NCBI RefSeq assembly: GCF_014639235.1
Contig: NZ_BMFU01000001.1
Span: 496,001 to 560,000 of the forward strand
DNA: 64,000 bases
Direction: 5' to 3'
DNA from: Paenibacillus silvae
Lineage (GTDB): Bacteria; Bacillota; Bacilli; Paenibacillales; Paenibacillaceae
Shown: positions 44,919 to 54,710 of the stretch, in pieces
Numbering within the stretch: the stretch's first letter is position 1
How the letters are laid out: every line of letters starts with the position of its first letter
Notes under the pieces: generated by a model
What the model was told of the DNA's origin: nothing
The model's input: only the letters and a program-made list of their open reading frames with translations
Database searches by the model: none
Position numbers and translations under genes: made by a program

Positions 44919-45138
44919 GGTATTTACAAAAAGCCCCTTCAAACCATCTGATTTCATGCAGCAGCAAGAACGTGATGCTGTGGCACCGTGTCCTGAATAC
45001 ACAGGAATGTCCGCCGCATGGCACTTCATGCAGATCCGGTTCTCCAGATGAGCCTTGTGCCAAAGCGGCGGTATTCGCCTAACGATGCTGCTGATCAACG
45101 TATAGGTACTGTAGTGCTTATCAATCTTGTAGACCAGA

Positions 45139-45219
45139 TCAGTTCTTTTGAAACGTATTCAGGATCGCCTTTACAAACCCTCCCAAAAACTTCGGCAGTT
45201 TGAATGTGTAAAATTTCAT
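45139..45219 (-). CDS. spoVM: Stage V sporulation protein M, 26 residues
   Basis: Reading the minus strand from the ATG at 45219 gives a 26-residue peptide that starts MKFYTFKLPKFLGGFVKAIL and ends NTFQKN. This is almost identical to Bacillus SpoVM, including the Pro in the helix-breaking KLPKF and the amphipathic GGFVKAILNTF helix. SpoVM binds the convex forespore membrane and anchors SpoIVA, the base of the spore coat. A GGGGAGGG lies five bases upstream. Its place next to rpmB and below rpe, rsgA and prkC is the same as in Bacillus. It is easily missed because of its size. Confidence 0.95.
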   Translation of the reverse strand: MKFYTFKLPKFLGGFVKAILNTFQKN

Positions 45220-45291
45220 ACTTCACCCTCCCCATCATGCTCATGCGTCCGCCGTATCCTATGCTTCAGGCCTTTTTCACCCCAACACGAC

Positions 45292-45326
45292 AAAAAAGGC
45301 TACATGAGAAACCTGCTCATGTAACC
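45292..45326 (-). terminator. Terminator after the rpe-linked small gene
   Basis: The stem GGTTACATGAG / CTCATGTAGCC (one wobble) is followed by TTTTTTG on the minus strand. It ends the long prpC-prkC-rsgA-rpe transcript before spoVM. Confidence 0.85.
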
Positions 45327-45375
45327 ATATTTATGCGGAACCTGCTGTCCCTATTCCACATGACAAGCCTGATCA

Positions 45376-45636
45376 TCAGCCCATTTCGCTTTGCGCGGGA
45401 ATATACTGATAGACGGCAATCATGAAAACACTCATGAGATAATACAAAATGCTGAATACAACAAAGGTAATCCGAAGTCCCTTCCGATCAAACTTGCGGA
45501 AATACATAATGAATACTGCAACCCCGATCAAGGACGTGAGCGCATTGTACGGAGCCTGAAGCACGGCAAACAGCGCAAGCACCAGCCCCGTTACCAGACT
45601 CGCAGCCATTGTCCACAGCGTCTCCTTGAAGGTCAT
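45376..45636 (-). CDS. Small membrane protein of unknown function
   Basis: This 86-residue protein has three predicted TM helices (about 5-28, 30-46 and 53-77: TMAASLVTGLVLALFAVLQ, LTSLIGVAVFIMYF, ITFVVFSILYYLMSVFMIAVY). The start is three bases after the rpe stop, with GAGGG inside the rpe end, and a terminator follows, so it is probably a real last gene of the operon. Bacillus has thiN (yloS) in this position; this protein is unrelated to it. No function can be given. Confidence 0.7.
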   Translation of the reverse strand: MTFKETLWTMAASLVTGLVLALFAVLQAPYNALTSLIGVAVFIMYFRKFDRKGLRITFVVFSILYYLMSVFMIAVYQYIPAQSEMG

Positions 45637-45639
45637 GAA

Positions 45640-46299
45640 TTAACCCTCGTAGCTGCTGCGAATCTCGGCAATCGCGGCAGAGCGGTCTTCACGACTGAAT
45701 ACGGCACTACCAGCCACAAGCACGTCAGCGCCAGCTTCCACGACAAGCGGAGCTGTATCGGCAGCAATACCGCCATCAACCTCGATATGTACGTCGTGAC
45801 GTCCTTTTTCATTCAACCATGTGCGAATCTGCTTGATTTTATTCATTGTGCCAGAGATAAATGCCTGACCCCCAAAGCCCGGATTAACCGTCATAACAAG
45901 CACCATATCTACATCATCCAGCACTTCCTGAATGGCACTCGCCGGAGTGCCCGGATTCAGGGCAACACCTGCCTTGACACCCTGCTCTTTAATCAGATGA
46001 ATTACCCGGTGCAGATGTACACATGCCTCGGCATGAACAGTAATAACCGCCGCACCCGCTTTTGCAAACTCTTCCACGTACCGTTCAGGATTCTCGATCA
46101 TCAAGTGAACGTCCAGCGGCAGTGTGGTATGCGGTGCAATGGCCTTTACAATTGCCGGGCCCAGCGTAATATTAGGAACGAAATGACCGTCCATCACGTC
46201 AACATGAATCCAGTCTCCGCCTGCAGCCTGAGCTTCAGCAACTTCCGCGCCAAGCTTGGCAAAATCGGCTGATAATATGGATGGAGCAATTTTAATCAT
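45640..46299 (-). CDS. rpe: Ribulose-phosphate 3-epimerase
   Basis: This 219-residue TIM barrel interconverts ribulose-5-P and xylulose-5-P. It has [32 protein letters not shown] (metal-binding His and Asp), [26 protein letters not shown] and HIEVDGGI. It lies 3 bases downstream of rsgA with GGAGG nearby, in the standard Firmicute order. Confidence 0.97.
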   Translation of the reverse strand: MIKIAPSILSADFAKLGAEVAEAQAAGGDWIHVDVMDGHFVPNITLGPAIVKAIAPHTTLPLDVHLMIENPERYVEEFAKAGAAVITVHAEACVHLHRVIHLIKEQGVKAGVALNPGTPASAIQEVLDDVDMVLVMTVNPGFGGQAFISGTMNKIKQIRTWLNEKGRHDVHIEVDGGIAADTAPLVVEAGADVLVAGSAVFSREDRSAAIAEIRSSYEG

Positions 46300-46301
46300 G
46301 G

Positions 46302-47219
46302 TTAATACCTCCGCTTCTTATCTTTCATCTCAGTCAGGAACTGCTCATAGTGCTGATATCGGCTTTCAGAGATCAATCCTTCCTCTTTTGCCGCAAGCAC
46401 CCGGCAGCCCGGTTCATGCGTATGTGTACATCCACGGAACTTGCACTGATCAGCAAACTGGGCAAACTCCCGGAAACAAGTGGATAACTCCTCTACACCA
46501 ATCTCCAGGAAGTCCAGCTGGCTGAATCCAGGGGTATCCGCGACAAATCCTCCGTTATCCAATGGAATAAGCTCTACGTGTCTGGTCGTGTGCTTACCCC
46601 GTCCCAGACGCATGCTGATCGCACTCGTCTCCAGCGTAAGTCCAGGCATCAGTGCATTCAGCATGGAGGATTTGCCCACACCGGATTGACCCGAGAATAC
46701 ACTGATCTTGCCAGCCAGCCGTTCCCTGAGCAGCTCACTGCCTTCTCCTGTCCGGGAACTGGTCGAAATAACCTCGTAACCAATTTGCTCGTACAGTGCC
46801 TTCACTTCAGCGACAATGTTTCGATCCTCGGCCTCCGGGTCGATCAGATCCTGTTTTGTCAATACAATCAAGGCATCAAGCCCTGCCTGTTCGATATGAA
46901 CAAGGAACTTGTCCAGCAGATTCAGATTCATGTCAGGCTCTTTGACCGAAAACAGCAGAACAGCCAGGCTAACATTAGCCACAGGAGGACGAATCAATTC
47001 AGTCTCACGCTTGTGAATTTCATCCACCGTTCCTTCTCCGTTCTCTGTCAGCATGTAGCTTACGCGATCGCCAACCAGTGGAGAAGTACCTCTTTTTCGA
47101 AAAATTCCTCTGGCTCTACATTGAACGGCGGAACCTTCAACCGAAGGAACCCCGTTGTCTTCCACCGGCATGACATAGTAGTAACCACTTAATGCTTTTA
47201 CGATGATACCCTCTGGCAC
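46302..47219 (-). CDS. rsgA: Ribosome small subunit-dependent GTPase A
   Basis: This 305-residue protein has an N-terminal OB fold and a circularly permuted GTPase with G4 VLTKQDLI before G1 [14 protein letters not shown] and G3 DTPGFSQ. A C-terminal zinc motif follows ([25 protein letters not shown]). RsgA checks late 30S maturation. The start is a GTG at 47219 with GGAGGG ten bases upstream; the longer TTG frame begins inside that ribosome-binding site. Confidence 0.95.
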   Translation of the reverse strand: MPEGIIVKALSGYYYVMPVEDNGVPSVEGSAVQCRARGIFRKRGTSPLVGDRVSYMLTENGEGTVDEIHKRETELIRPPVANVSLAVLLFSVKEPDMNLNLLDKFLVHIEQAGLDALIVLTKQDLIDPEAEDRNIVAEVKALYEQIGYEVISTSSRTGEGSELLRERLAGKISVFSGQSGVGKSSMLNALMPGLTLETSAISMRLGRGKHTTRHVELIPLDNGGFVADTPGFSQLDFLEIGVEELSTCFREFAQFADQCKFRGCTHTHEPGCRVLAAKEEGLISESRYQHYEQFLTEMKDKKRRY

Positions 47220-47302
47220 AGCTCCGTCGCCCTCCTTCAAGTCAGTTCAGTTACAATCACAATGTCGCTTACGCCTTGGCCTTACGCCAGCATAAGCCGT
47301 CC

Positions 47303-49528
47303 TTATGGACGGCCTGATGCGTTGATAACTCCTTTTTTCTTATCCTCTTTATGCTTGCCCGGACCTTTATCCGTCTTCATGGCCGAGGTGTCACCTTCCT
47401 GATTATCTCCTTCCCCATCAACGGGAGTAGAACCAGGGTCCGTTTCCCCGCCATTGTCCACATTACCATCACCATTTCCATTGCCGTTGTCACCATTCCC
47501 CGGATCAGGGGTGTTCGCTGGCGGAGCTTGTGTGTTCTGCTCCGGATCAATGGAAGGTACGTTCACTGTACCGTTCTTCGCTTCACTATAAGATACAACA
47601 TACGTATCCAGGAATTTGCCATCACGATAAACGGACACCGCACCGTTTTCATTTGGTGCTAGCACAAGCGGAATTGTCAGGACTTGAGCAGAATTGATCG
47701 TACGTGTGCCCCACTCCTGATTTTTGCCGCGTGCATCTTCATAGGTAATACGGATTTTGCTGTTTTTGCCCACTTCTTTCGGTGATACGTTGATGTTAAA
47801 CGGATATTCAAGTGCCTGATCCGGATAACCTGTGCTGATAAAGATCGTAATCTTGTCGCCAGGACTCACATCTGCTCCGGCTTCCACAGGCCATTGCTGC
47901 GTAACTTTGCCCTGTTCTACCGTATAGCTGGATTCCTCCTGCACCTGTCCGAGCACAAGTCCCTTCTCTTTCAGCATTTGTTCTGCTTCACTGCGTGTAT
48001 GATTTTTCAGATCAGGCATTTTAACCGTTTCAGCACCCTTGCTCACGGTTAACTCAATTTCATCAACATCAGGATCAACTTCTTCATTTACACCAGGCGT
48101 CTGGGAAATAACTGAACCTGAAGGCACTTCGTTGGAGAAGTCATCCTTACGTTTGATCTGGTCTTCTTTGAAGCCCAATGCGGTCAGTCTTTTGACCGCT
48201 TCTGTATAAGGGTCTCCCTTAACGTCAATCATTGGTGTCTTTGTTTTCTCAGCACCTACACTCAGCTGCACTTCTGTGCCTTTTTTGACCACATCGCCTG
48301 CATCTCTGCTCTGATCAAAGACCGTACCGGGCTCTACATTTTCCTGGTACTGTCGAATGACATCATTACTTACAACCAGGCCTTCAGCCTCCAACATTTG
48401 GCGGGCTTTTTCTTCCGTCTGGTTGACCACATCAGGAACGGTGACCTCAGGTACAACGAGCATACCTTTGACATACCATACCACACCAACCATCGCAACC
48501 AGAATAAGAAGAGTCAATGATATAAGCAATGTCGGTTTTTTCCAGTTTTTCTTCTTCGGTTTGCTCGAATTCTCATCTGTATCCGTATCCATCACAGGCA
48601 TTGTCCCTGTAGATGTCATTCCACGCGGCTCCGGTTTAATCGCCGGCATAACACGAGTCTGGTCTATATCATCCTCATCGGGAAAATCAACCTTCGACTC
48701 ATTGCGTCGCTCTGGCAAAAGACATGTTTCCAGATCATTCTGCATTTCTTTGGCTGACTGATAACGCTCCTGCGGATTTTTACGCATCGATTTGAGAATG
48801 ACATTTTCCACACTTTGCGGAATAAGCGGATTGAACTTGCGTGGTTCATCAAACTCTTCCTGCAAGTGCTTCAAAGCCACACTGATCGGACTTTCTCCCA
48901 GAAAAGGAAGCTGTCCGGTCAGCATTTGATAGAGTACAATACCTAGAGAATATAAGTCCGATTTCTCCCCGGTTACAATGCCCTTGGCATGCTCTGGCGA
49001 GAAATAATGCACAGAACCGACAACAGAGCCGGTCTGCGTAATCGTTGTCGAGGTTACGGCACGAGCGATTCCGAAATCCGTCACCTTCACGCGACCATTC
49101 CGGCCAATCAGGATGTTATGCGGTTTGATATCCCGATGAATGATCTGATTATGATGCGCGTGGTCCAGTGCGTCCGCAATCTGGGAAGCAATGTGTACTG
49201 CCTCGTCAACCTGTAAAGGCGCACGCTCCTTAATAATCTCATTCAGATTTTTACCTTCCACATATTCCATAACGATATAATGCACATCATCTTCCTGACC
49301 CACATCATAGATGCTGACCACATTAGGGTGGGAGAGAGATGCTGCCGATTGTGCTTCTCTGCGGAAACGGCGAATAAATTCTTCATCATGTACGAACTGC
49401 TGTCTCAGTACTTTAATCGCCACATTTCGGTTCAAAAGCAAGTCCTGAGCCTTGTACACAAGCGCCATGCCGCCGCCACCGACACGCTCAATCACCTCAT
49501 AGCGTCCGCCTAGCTGGTGCCCGATCAT
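47303..49528 (-). CDS. prkC: PASTA-domain serine/threonine kinase PrkC
   Basis: This 741-residue membrane kinase has a Hanks-type domain at 10-270: GGGGMALVYKAQD P-loop, AIKVL Lys, HRDIKPHN catalytic loop, DFGIARA. A TM helix lies near 335-355 (LLISLTLLILVAMVGVVWYV). Three PASTA repeats follow (VTVPDVVNQTEEKARQMLE, TPMIDVKGDPYTEAVKRL, VKMPDLKNHTRSEAEQML), then an Ig-like segment and a disordered N/G/D-rich tail longer than in Bacillus. PrkC senses muropeptides and regulates germination and growth. Its start overlaps the prpC stop by 4 bases. A perfect 7-bp hairpin (GCCGTCC/GGACGGC) lies at its stop codon. Confidence 0.96.
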   Translation of the reverse strand: MIGHQLGGRYEVIERVGGGGMALVYKAQDLLLNRNVAIKVLRQQFVHDEEFIRRFRREAQSAASLSHPNVVSIYDVGQEDDVHYIVMEYVEGKNLNEIIKERAPLQVDEAVHIASQIADALDHAHHNQIIHRDIKPHNILIGRNGRVKVTDFGIARAVTSTTITQTGSVVGSVHYFSPEHAKGIVTGEKSDLYSLGIVLYQMLTGQLPFLGESPISVALKHLQEEFDEPRKFNPLIPQSVENVILKSMRKNPQERYQSAKEMQNDLETCLLPERRNESKVDFPDEDDIDQTRVMPAIKPEPRGMTSTGTMPVMDTDTDENSSKPKKKNWKKPTLLISLTLLILVAMVGVVWYVKGMLVVPEVTVPDVVNQTEEKARQMLEAEGLVVSNDVIRQYQENVEPGTVFDQSRDAGDVVKKGTEVQLSVGAEKTKTPMIDVKGDPYTEAVKRLTALGFKEDQIKRKDDFSNEVPSGSVISQTPGVNEEVDPDVDEIELTVSKGAETVKMPDLKNHTRSEAEQMLKEKGLVLGQVQEESSYTVEQGKVTQQWPVEAGADVSPGDKITIFISTGYPDQALEYPFNINVSPKEVGKNSKIRITYEDARGKNQEWGTRTINSAQVLTIPLVLAPNENGAVSVYRDGKFLDTYVVSYSEAKNGTVNVPSIDPEQNTQAPPANTPDPGNGDNGNGNGDGNVDNGGETDPGSTPVDGEGDNQEGDTSAMKTDKGPGKHKEDKKKGVINASGRP

Positions 49529-50301
49529 GACTCACACCCCGTTTCCGTATGCACGGCGTTCTGCTGCTGGGGTTCAAACAACGCTACCGTGATGTTATCG
49601 TCCCCTCCAGCAAGCAATGCCAATTGCAGCAATCGGTCAGCGCGGTCCTCCAGCGCAAGTTCAAGATTGCCTGCAACCTGAATAATCTGCTCATTGCTGA
49701 CCAGGTTACTGAGTCCATCGCTGCAGAGAAGCAGCACTTCGCCTTCTTCCAGACGAACGGTATCCATGTCTACCTTTACCTCGGCATCTGTGCCAAGAGC
49801 GCGGGTAAGCACATTGCGCCGTGGATGATGAGTCACGTCCTCTTTGCTGATCTGACCATTTTTGTACAATTCATTTACCAATGTGTGATCTTCGGTCAAC
49901 TGAAATACTTCTTTGCCTGTGATTTTATAAGCACGACTGTCTCCGATATGTCCAATCACACCTTCCGCATCATTCAATAGGGCAGCGACCACAGTCGTTC
50001 CCATATTATGATACTTGTCATCCGTAGACGCTGTGCGGAATATGACTTCATTCGCATGATGAATCGCATCGCTAAGTGCAGCTGACAGGGAAGCATGGGA
50101 CAGGCCTGGCTCAAGTGTGGCCAGATCCTGTACCAGTGTCTCCACTGCGAGACGACTTGCTGTATCTCCGGCAAGATGTCCACCCATGCCGTCCGCGACG
50201 ATTCCCAGAATATATCCTGTATCGAGATTACGAATCCAGGCTGAATCTTCATTCACCGAACGTACTCGTCCGATATGGCTCACATGAACTGTTTTGATCA
50301 A
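49525..50301 (-). CDS. prpC: PP2C-type protein phosphatase PrpC
   Basis: This 258-residue Mn-dependent phosphatase has the PP2C motifs: RSVNEDSAWIRN, GIVADGMGGHLAGD, TTVVAALL, IGDSRAYKI, LLLCSDGLSNLV and GGDDNITVALF. It reverses PrkC phosphorylation and overlaps prkC. The start is a TTG at 50301 with GAGGTG eight bases upstream; no ATG or GTG is better placed. It lies 7 bases after rlmN. Confidence 0.96.
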   Translation of the reverse strand: MIKTVHVSHIGRVRSVNEDSAWIRNLDTGYILGIVADGMGGHLAGDTASRLAVETLVQDLATLEPGLSHASLSAALSDAIHHANEVIFRTASTDDKYHNMGTTVVAALLNDAEGVIGHIGDSRAYKITGKEVFQLTEDHTLVNELYKNGQISKEDVTHHPRRNVLTRALGTDAEVKVDMDTVRLEEGEVLLLCSDGLSNLVSNEQIIQVAGNLELALEDRADRLLQLALLAGGDDNITVALFEPQQQNAVHTETGCES

Positions 50302-50308
50302 AACGCTC

Positions 50309-51349
50309 TCACCTCAACTCCATATGCTTTGCACGAAGCTGGCCGCAAGCGGCAGCAATATCATGTCCCTGTTCACGACGAATCGTTACATTAACTCCCT
50401 GTTCCGAGAGAATTCTCTGGAAATTAAATATGTCTTTTCTTGACGTTCTGACATATTTGCGCTCAGGCACATGATTGACCGGGATCAGGTTGACATGGCA
50501 CAACATGCTTTTCAGTACGCTTGCCAATTCTTCCGCATGCTCCGGCTGGTCGTTTACGCCACCAATCAGTGCGTACTCAAACGTAATTCTCCGGCCTGTC
50601 TTGGCCAGATAGTAACGAAGAGACTCCATCACATCATCAAACGGGAAACGACGGTTAACCGGCATCAGCTTCGAACGAAGAGCATCATTCGGTGCGTGGA
50701 TCGAAATCGCGAGATTAATCTGTGTGTCTTCATCTGCAAACTTGTAGATGTTCGGTACAATCCCGCTTGTAGACACGGTAATGTGACGCTGACCGATATT
50801 CAGTCCCTTTTCGTGGATCATGATCCGCAGGAACGTCATCGTTGCTTCATAGTTTTCAAACGGTTCACCGGAACCCATAATTACGATGCTGCTGACACGT
50901 TCATTACGCTCGTCGAGAATCTTCTGAGCCTGTACAACCTGAGCTACAATCTCACCTGCTGTAAGGTTGCGCTTGAGTCCACCCAGCGTGGATGCACAGA
51001 ACGTACAGCCGATCCGGCAGCCGACCTGTGTCGTTACACAGATGCTGTTGCCGTAGTTATGCTTCATAATGACCGTTTCAATCGCATGATCATCATGCAG
51101 ACCAAAGAGGAATTTTACGGTTCCATCCTTGGACTCAAACTTGGTAATTTCTTTGAGGGTTACAAATTCAAACTGGTCTGCCAGCTTCTCACGCAAAGCT
51201 TTGGACAGATTCGTCATTTCACTGAAATCATTCACACGCTTCACATAAATCCAGTCAAAAATCTGGCCGCCGCGAAACGCAGGCTCCCCGTTCTCAACAG
51301 CCCATTGCTGTAACTGCTCCAGGGAAAAATCGTATATAAAAGGTTTCAT
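50309..51349 (-). CDS. rlmN: 23S rRNA (adenine2503-C2) methyltransferase RlmN
   Basis: This 346-residue radical SAM enzyme has the CxxxCxxC cluster motif in [37 protein letters not shown] and [13 protein letters not shown]. The C-terminal Cys that forms the protein-RNA intermediate lies in [10 protein letters not shown]. It methylates A2503 of 23S rRNA and some tRNAs. The gene order rsmB - rlmN - prpC is typical, but here a 268-bp gap with a hairpin separates it from rsmB. Confidence 0.97.
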   Translation of the reverse strand: MKPFIYDFSLEQLQQWAVENGEPAFRGGQIFDWIYVKRVNDFSEMTNLSKALREKLADQFEFVTLKEITKFESKDGTVKFLFGLHDDHAIETVIMKHNYGNSICVTTQVGCRIGCTFCASTLGGLKRNLTAGEIVAQVVQAQKILDERNERVSSIVIMGSGEPFENYEATMTFLRIMIHEKGLNIGQRHITVSTSGIVPNIYKFADEDTQINLAISIHAPNDALRSKLMPVNRRFPFDDVMESLRYYLAKTGRRITFEYALIGGVNDQPEHAEELASVLKSMLCHVNLIPVNHVPERKYVRTSRKDIFNFQRILSEQGVNVTIRREQGHDIAAACGQLRAKHMELR

Positions 51350-51560
51350 TTTGTAGTCAACACCTATTCCTTTTTTCTTTTCATTAGCTTTCCAGCGTTT
51401 TACTGCATTCGTCCTATTCTATCACAAACACCACGTTACATCCATGTATACCCGTGAGGCACGTTATTCATGCATTATAACACCTCAATGCTACTATCGC
51501 ATCTTGACATTATAGCAAACACTTCATTCCGACCGAACCGTTCAGCAAACTTGCCTCTCA

Positions 51561-51591
51561 CAAAGAAATCCGCCGGGGTTTCCCTCGGCGG
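51561..51591 (-). terminator. GC-rich terminator-like hairpin after rsmB
   Basis: CCGCCGAGGG and CCCCGGCGG form a strong stem on the minus strand, followed by ATTTCTTTGT. The T-run is imperfect. It lies 27 bp past the rsmB stop and suggests that rlmN has a separate promoter in the AT-rich gap 51350-51560. Confidence 0.65.
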
Positions 51592-51617
51592 CCTTCCTTC
51601 CGTGCTTTATTAAACGG

Positions 51618-53099
51618 CTAATTAACGGTTCTTGTCAACCTTGCGATGTAAAAACCGTCACTGTGAGCATACTGCGGCAGAATCTGAACGCCACCGTTCA
51701 CAGCCTGCCAACTTCTGGTTTCGGGCTGCGACCAGTTAGACGTTTCCATAGCCTGATATTCAGGATGACGGCTCAAAAAGTCAGCCACCATATCTTCATT
51801 CTCGGCTGATTCAATGGTACATGTGCTGTACACCAGAATGCCTCCCGGTTTGAGAAGCGGCGCTACACAATCCAGCAGCTCACGCTGGAGGCTCGAGATA
51901 TCCTCGATGTCCGATGCCGACTTGCTCCATTTGACATCCGGCTTGCGACGAATTACGCCCAAACCGGAGCAAGGTGCATCCAGCAAAATCCGGTCAAATG
52001 AAGCTTCGGGGTAGCGCTTGTTCAAATCAAGTGCATCTCCCGTTACCGCATCAATACAGCCGAGTCCGAGACGTTCGGCCTGCTCCAGAATAAGCTCGCG
52101 TTTATGTGCGTGAACATCATTAGCTATAATATGACCGCGATCCTGCATCTTCTCCGCCATATGTGCTGTTTTCCCGCCCGGAGCCGCACAACAGTCCAAT
52201 ACACGCTGTCCCTCTTCAGGAGCCACAGCTTCGGCAACCAGCATAGAGCTTTCGTCTTGCACGGAGAACAGTCCATCCCGATACCAGGACGTTAGCGCCA
52301 TATTACCGCCACTTCGCACGAGAATGCCATCCGGACTAAGACGTGAAGCTTCAACAACTGCTCCGCTTCTCTCCATTTCCTCCATCATCTTCTCCCGTGT
52401 AGTCATCGTCGTATTCACACGCACGCTCACGGCTGGAGGTTCATTATTTGCCCGGCAAATGGCTTCTGTCGTCTCTTCGCCGTACTGACGAATCCAGCGT
52501 TCTACCATCCACAGCGGATGAGAATGCTCCAGCGAAATCCTTTCAGCAGCAGGCAGATGTGAAGGGATGTGCAGCTGCTCCCGATTACGAATCATATTCC
52601 GCAGCACACCGTTCACCATACCGGAGATTCCCTGATGACCCAGCTTCTTCGCCAGGTTCACAGCTTCACTCACGACGGCATGTTCCGGAATTCGATCCAG
52701 ATAGATGATCTGATAGACACTGATTCGAAGCAGGCTTCGTACCCAAGGCTGTAATTTGGCTACGCCTTTGGCAACAAAACGCTCCAGATAATAATCAATG
52801 GTATTCCGTCTTGCTATCGTTCCGTATACCAGCTCGGTAGCAAGTCCTGCATCTGCAGAACTAAGCTCTGCCTCCTTGAGACGGCGATTTAATTCCAGAT
52901 TGCTATAAGCCCCGTCCTGCTCAACAGCGCTTAACACTTTGACAGCAAGCGCGCGTGCAGAAACTTTCGGCTTCTGCATACGCGTGCTGCTACCCGCATT
53001 TCTGGCACCTTTATCCGAAGAGCGGTTTGCCCTAATTTTGCTTTGTGACTTATCGTTGCTTTGTGACTTATTGTTATTTCCTGTTTTATTGCCACTCAT
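51618..53099 (-). CDS. rsmB: 16S rRNA (cytosine967-C5) methyltransferase RsmB
   Basis: This 493-residue protein starts with a ~45-residue lysine/serine/asparagine-rich disordered tail, an addition relative to Bacillus. An N-terminal NusB-like RNA-binding domain follows (about 45-180, ARALAVKVLSAVEQDGAYSNLELNR). The methyltransferase domain has DCCAAPGGKTAHMAEKM for SAM, and the two Cys motifs DAPCSGLG and YSTCTIESAEN. It overlaps the fmt stop codon by 4 bases. Confidence 0.95.
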   Translation of the reverse strand: MSGNKTGNNNKSQSNDKSQSKIRANRSSDKGARNAGSSTRMQKPKVSARALAVKVLSAVEQDGAYSNLELNRRLKEAELSSADAGLATELVYGTIARRNTIDYYLERFVAKGVAKLQPWVRSLLRISVYQIIYLDRIPEHAVVSEAVNLAKKLGHQGISGMVNGVLRNMIRNREQLHIPSHLPAAERISLEHSHPLWMVERWIRQYGEETTEAICRANNEPPAVSVRVNTTMTTREKMMEEMERSGAVVEASRLSPDGILVRSGGNMALTSWYRDGLFSVQDESSMLVAEAVAPEEGQRVLDCCAAPGGKTAHMAEKMQDRGHIIANDVHAHKRELILEQAERLGLGCIDAVTGDALDLNKRYPEASFDRILLDAPCSGLGVIRRKPDVKWSKSASDIEDISSLQRELLDCVAPLLKPGGILVYSTCTIESAENEDMVADFLSRHPEYQAMETSNWSQPETRSWQAVNGGVQILPQYAHSDGFYIARLTRTVN

Positions 53100-54055
53100 C
53101 GCAGCACCGTTCCAGGCTTCAATGTTCCGCCACGAGCAAAGTCAGCAGCCTGCATTACCTTTTTACCGGCAGGTTGTACCTCTGTCAGCCATAAGGAGCC
53201 ATTGCCTGTCTGGACTTCAATACCCGTTTTGTTCAACTGCAGCACCGTTCCCGGCTCGGCTTGTCCATTACCGGATACAGCGGAACTCTCCGTCTGAGCT
53301 TGCGCGGGATTGGCCGCAGCCCAAACTTTGAAAACCTGATCGTCCCACATCGTAAATGCTCCTGAAAAAGGCACAAGGCCTCGAATCTGGTTGAACAACT
53401 CACGTGAAGTGCGACTCCAGTCGAGCTTCTCGTCTTCACGGGTCAGATTACGAGCATATGAAGCCTCGCTATCGTCCTGAGGCACAGCTGTCGTTTCACC
53501 AGCGATCAGGCGCGGCATTTCTGCCTGAAGCAGCCTGGAGCCTGCCTCACTGAGTTTTGCAAACATCGTACCCGATGTATCTTCATCCGTGATGGGCACT
53601 TCTACCCGAGAGATCATATCTCCGGTATCCAGTCCTTCTGCCATATACATCAGTGTGACACCTGTCACCGATTCTCCGTTAATAATAGAGCGCTGTATCG
53701 GTGCTCCTCCCCGGTACTTGGGCAAGAGAGAACCGTGAACGTTCACGCAGCCACGAATGGGCATATCCAATACCGCTTTGGGCAGGATCTGTCCGAATGC
53801 AGCCGTCACAATCAGATCCGGCTTCCATTCCGCAAGACGGGCTACTGCTTCCGGGTCACGCAGCTTAATTGGCTGAAACACCGATAGACCGTAGCGTTCG
53901 GCTGCGGCCTTGACCGGCGTTGGTGTCAGCACTTTTTTACGTCCCTGCGGTTTGTCGGGCTGGGTTACCACACCTACGACATGGTAACCTTCTGCCATCA
54001 GCATATCCAGGGAAGGTACAGCAAATTCAGGTGTTCCCATAAAAACGATATTCAA
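53096..54055 (-). CDS. fmt: Methionyl-tRNA formyltransferase
   Basis: This 319-residue enzyme has IVFMGTPEFAVPSL at its N-terminus and the active-site region VNVHGSLLPKYRGGAPIQRSI (Asn/His). GVTLMYMAEGLDTGDMI carries the Asp, and a C-terminal OB-like tRNA-binding domain follows. It formylates initiator Met-tRNA. I take the TTG at 54055 as the start, with AAGGAG eight bases upstream; the longer GTG frame begins inside that site. It pairs with def just upstream. Confidence 0.95.
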   Translation of the reverse strand: MNIVFMGTPEFAVPSLDMLMAEGYHVVGVVTQPDKPQGRKKVLTPTPVKAAAERYGLSVFQPIKLRDPEAVARLAEWKPDLIVTAAFGQILPKAVLDMPIRGCVNVHGSLLPKYRGGAPIQRSIINGESVTGVTLMYMAEGLDTGDMISRVEVPITDEDTSGTMFAKLSEAGSRLLQAEMPRLIAGETTAVPQDDSEASYARNLTREDEKLDWSRTSRELFNQIRGLVPFSGAFTMWDDQVFKVWAAANPAQAQTESSAVSGNGQAEPGTVLQLNKTGIEVQTGNGSLWLTEVQPAGKKVMQAADFARGGTLKPGTVLR

Positions 54056-54067
54056 ATCGATCACTCC

Positions 54068-54556
54068 TTAATTGCGACGCGGTCCAGTCTGATCGGCTGC
54101 AATTTCATATACTTTCTCGGCGATATCCGTGAAAAGCACACCGTTCAGATGGTCAATTTCGTGCTGGAACGCACGGGACAACAGGCCACTGCCTGTAATG
54201 ATCAGCTCTTTACCTTCACGATCGAGCCCTTTAACTGTTACCGTCTCATAGCGACGGACATCACCGTTAATTCCAGGAATACTCAGGCAGCCTTCCGGCC
54301 CAAACTGTTCACCTTCACTGGAAATAATCTCGGGATTAATCATTTTGATCAATCCTTGCTCATCCCCTGCGTCAATGACGATCAAACGTTTCAGTATGCC
54401 CACCTGTGGAGCAGCAAGACCTACGCCTTCTGCATCATACATCGTATCTGCCATATCATCCAGCAGCTTCTGCACATTAGGTGTAACCTTGGTTACCTCC
54501 TTGGCTCTCTTGTGTAGCACCTCATCTGGTTCTTTAACGATAATACGAATCGACAT
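54068..54556 (-). CDS. def: Peptide deformylase
   Basis: This 162-residue metalloprotease has all three motifs: GVGLAAPQVG, EGCLSIPG (metal-binding Cys) and QHEIDHLNGVLF (HExxH). It removes the formyl group from nascent proteins. It is 12 bp upstream of fmt. The 154-bp gap from priA is AT-rich and probably contains a promoter for the def-fmt-rsmB unit. Confidence 0.97.
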   Translation of the reverse strand: MSIRIIVKEPDEVLHKRAKEVTKVTPNVQKLLDDMADTMYDAEGVGLAAPQVGILKRLIVIDAGDEQGLIKMINPEIISSEGEQFGPEGCLSIPGINGDVRRYETVTVKGLDREGKELIITGSGLLSRAFQHEIDHLNGVLFTDIAEKVYEIAADQTGPRRN

Positions 54557-54710
54557 GTAGTAAGCACCTTCCTAATTCTTATCTTGTTTTCTAAAAATCA
54601 TTTCTGCTTGTTTTCTCGGCAATCAACTTTATTTCATATGCTGGTTATAATCTATGTTTATACCGCTTGTTCACATCCACATTTTTTTGTATATAAAAAG
54701 CTGTGAAATG

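Noticed and set aside
44856..45098. 80-codon Cys-rich minus-strand gene below spoVM
   Set aside because: It overlaps the rpmB terminator, has no ribosome-binding site and no family pattern.
47291..47320. Terminator at the end of prkC
   Set aside because: A perfect GCCGTCC/GGACGGC hairpin is present at the stop codon, but no T-run follows and rsgA continues in the same direction.
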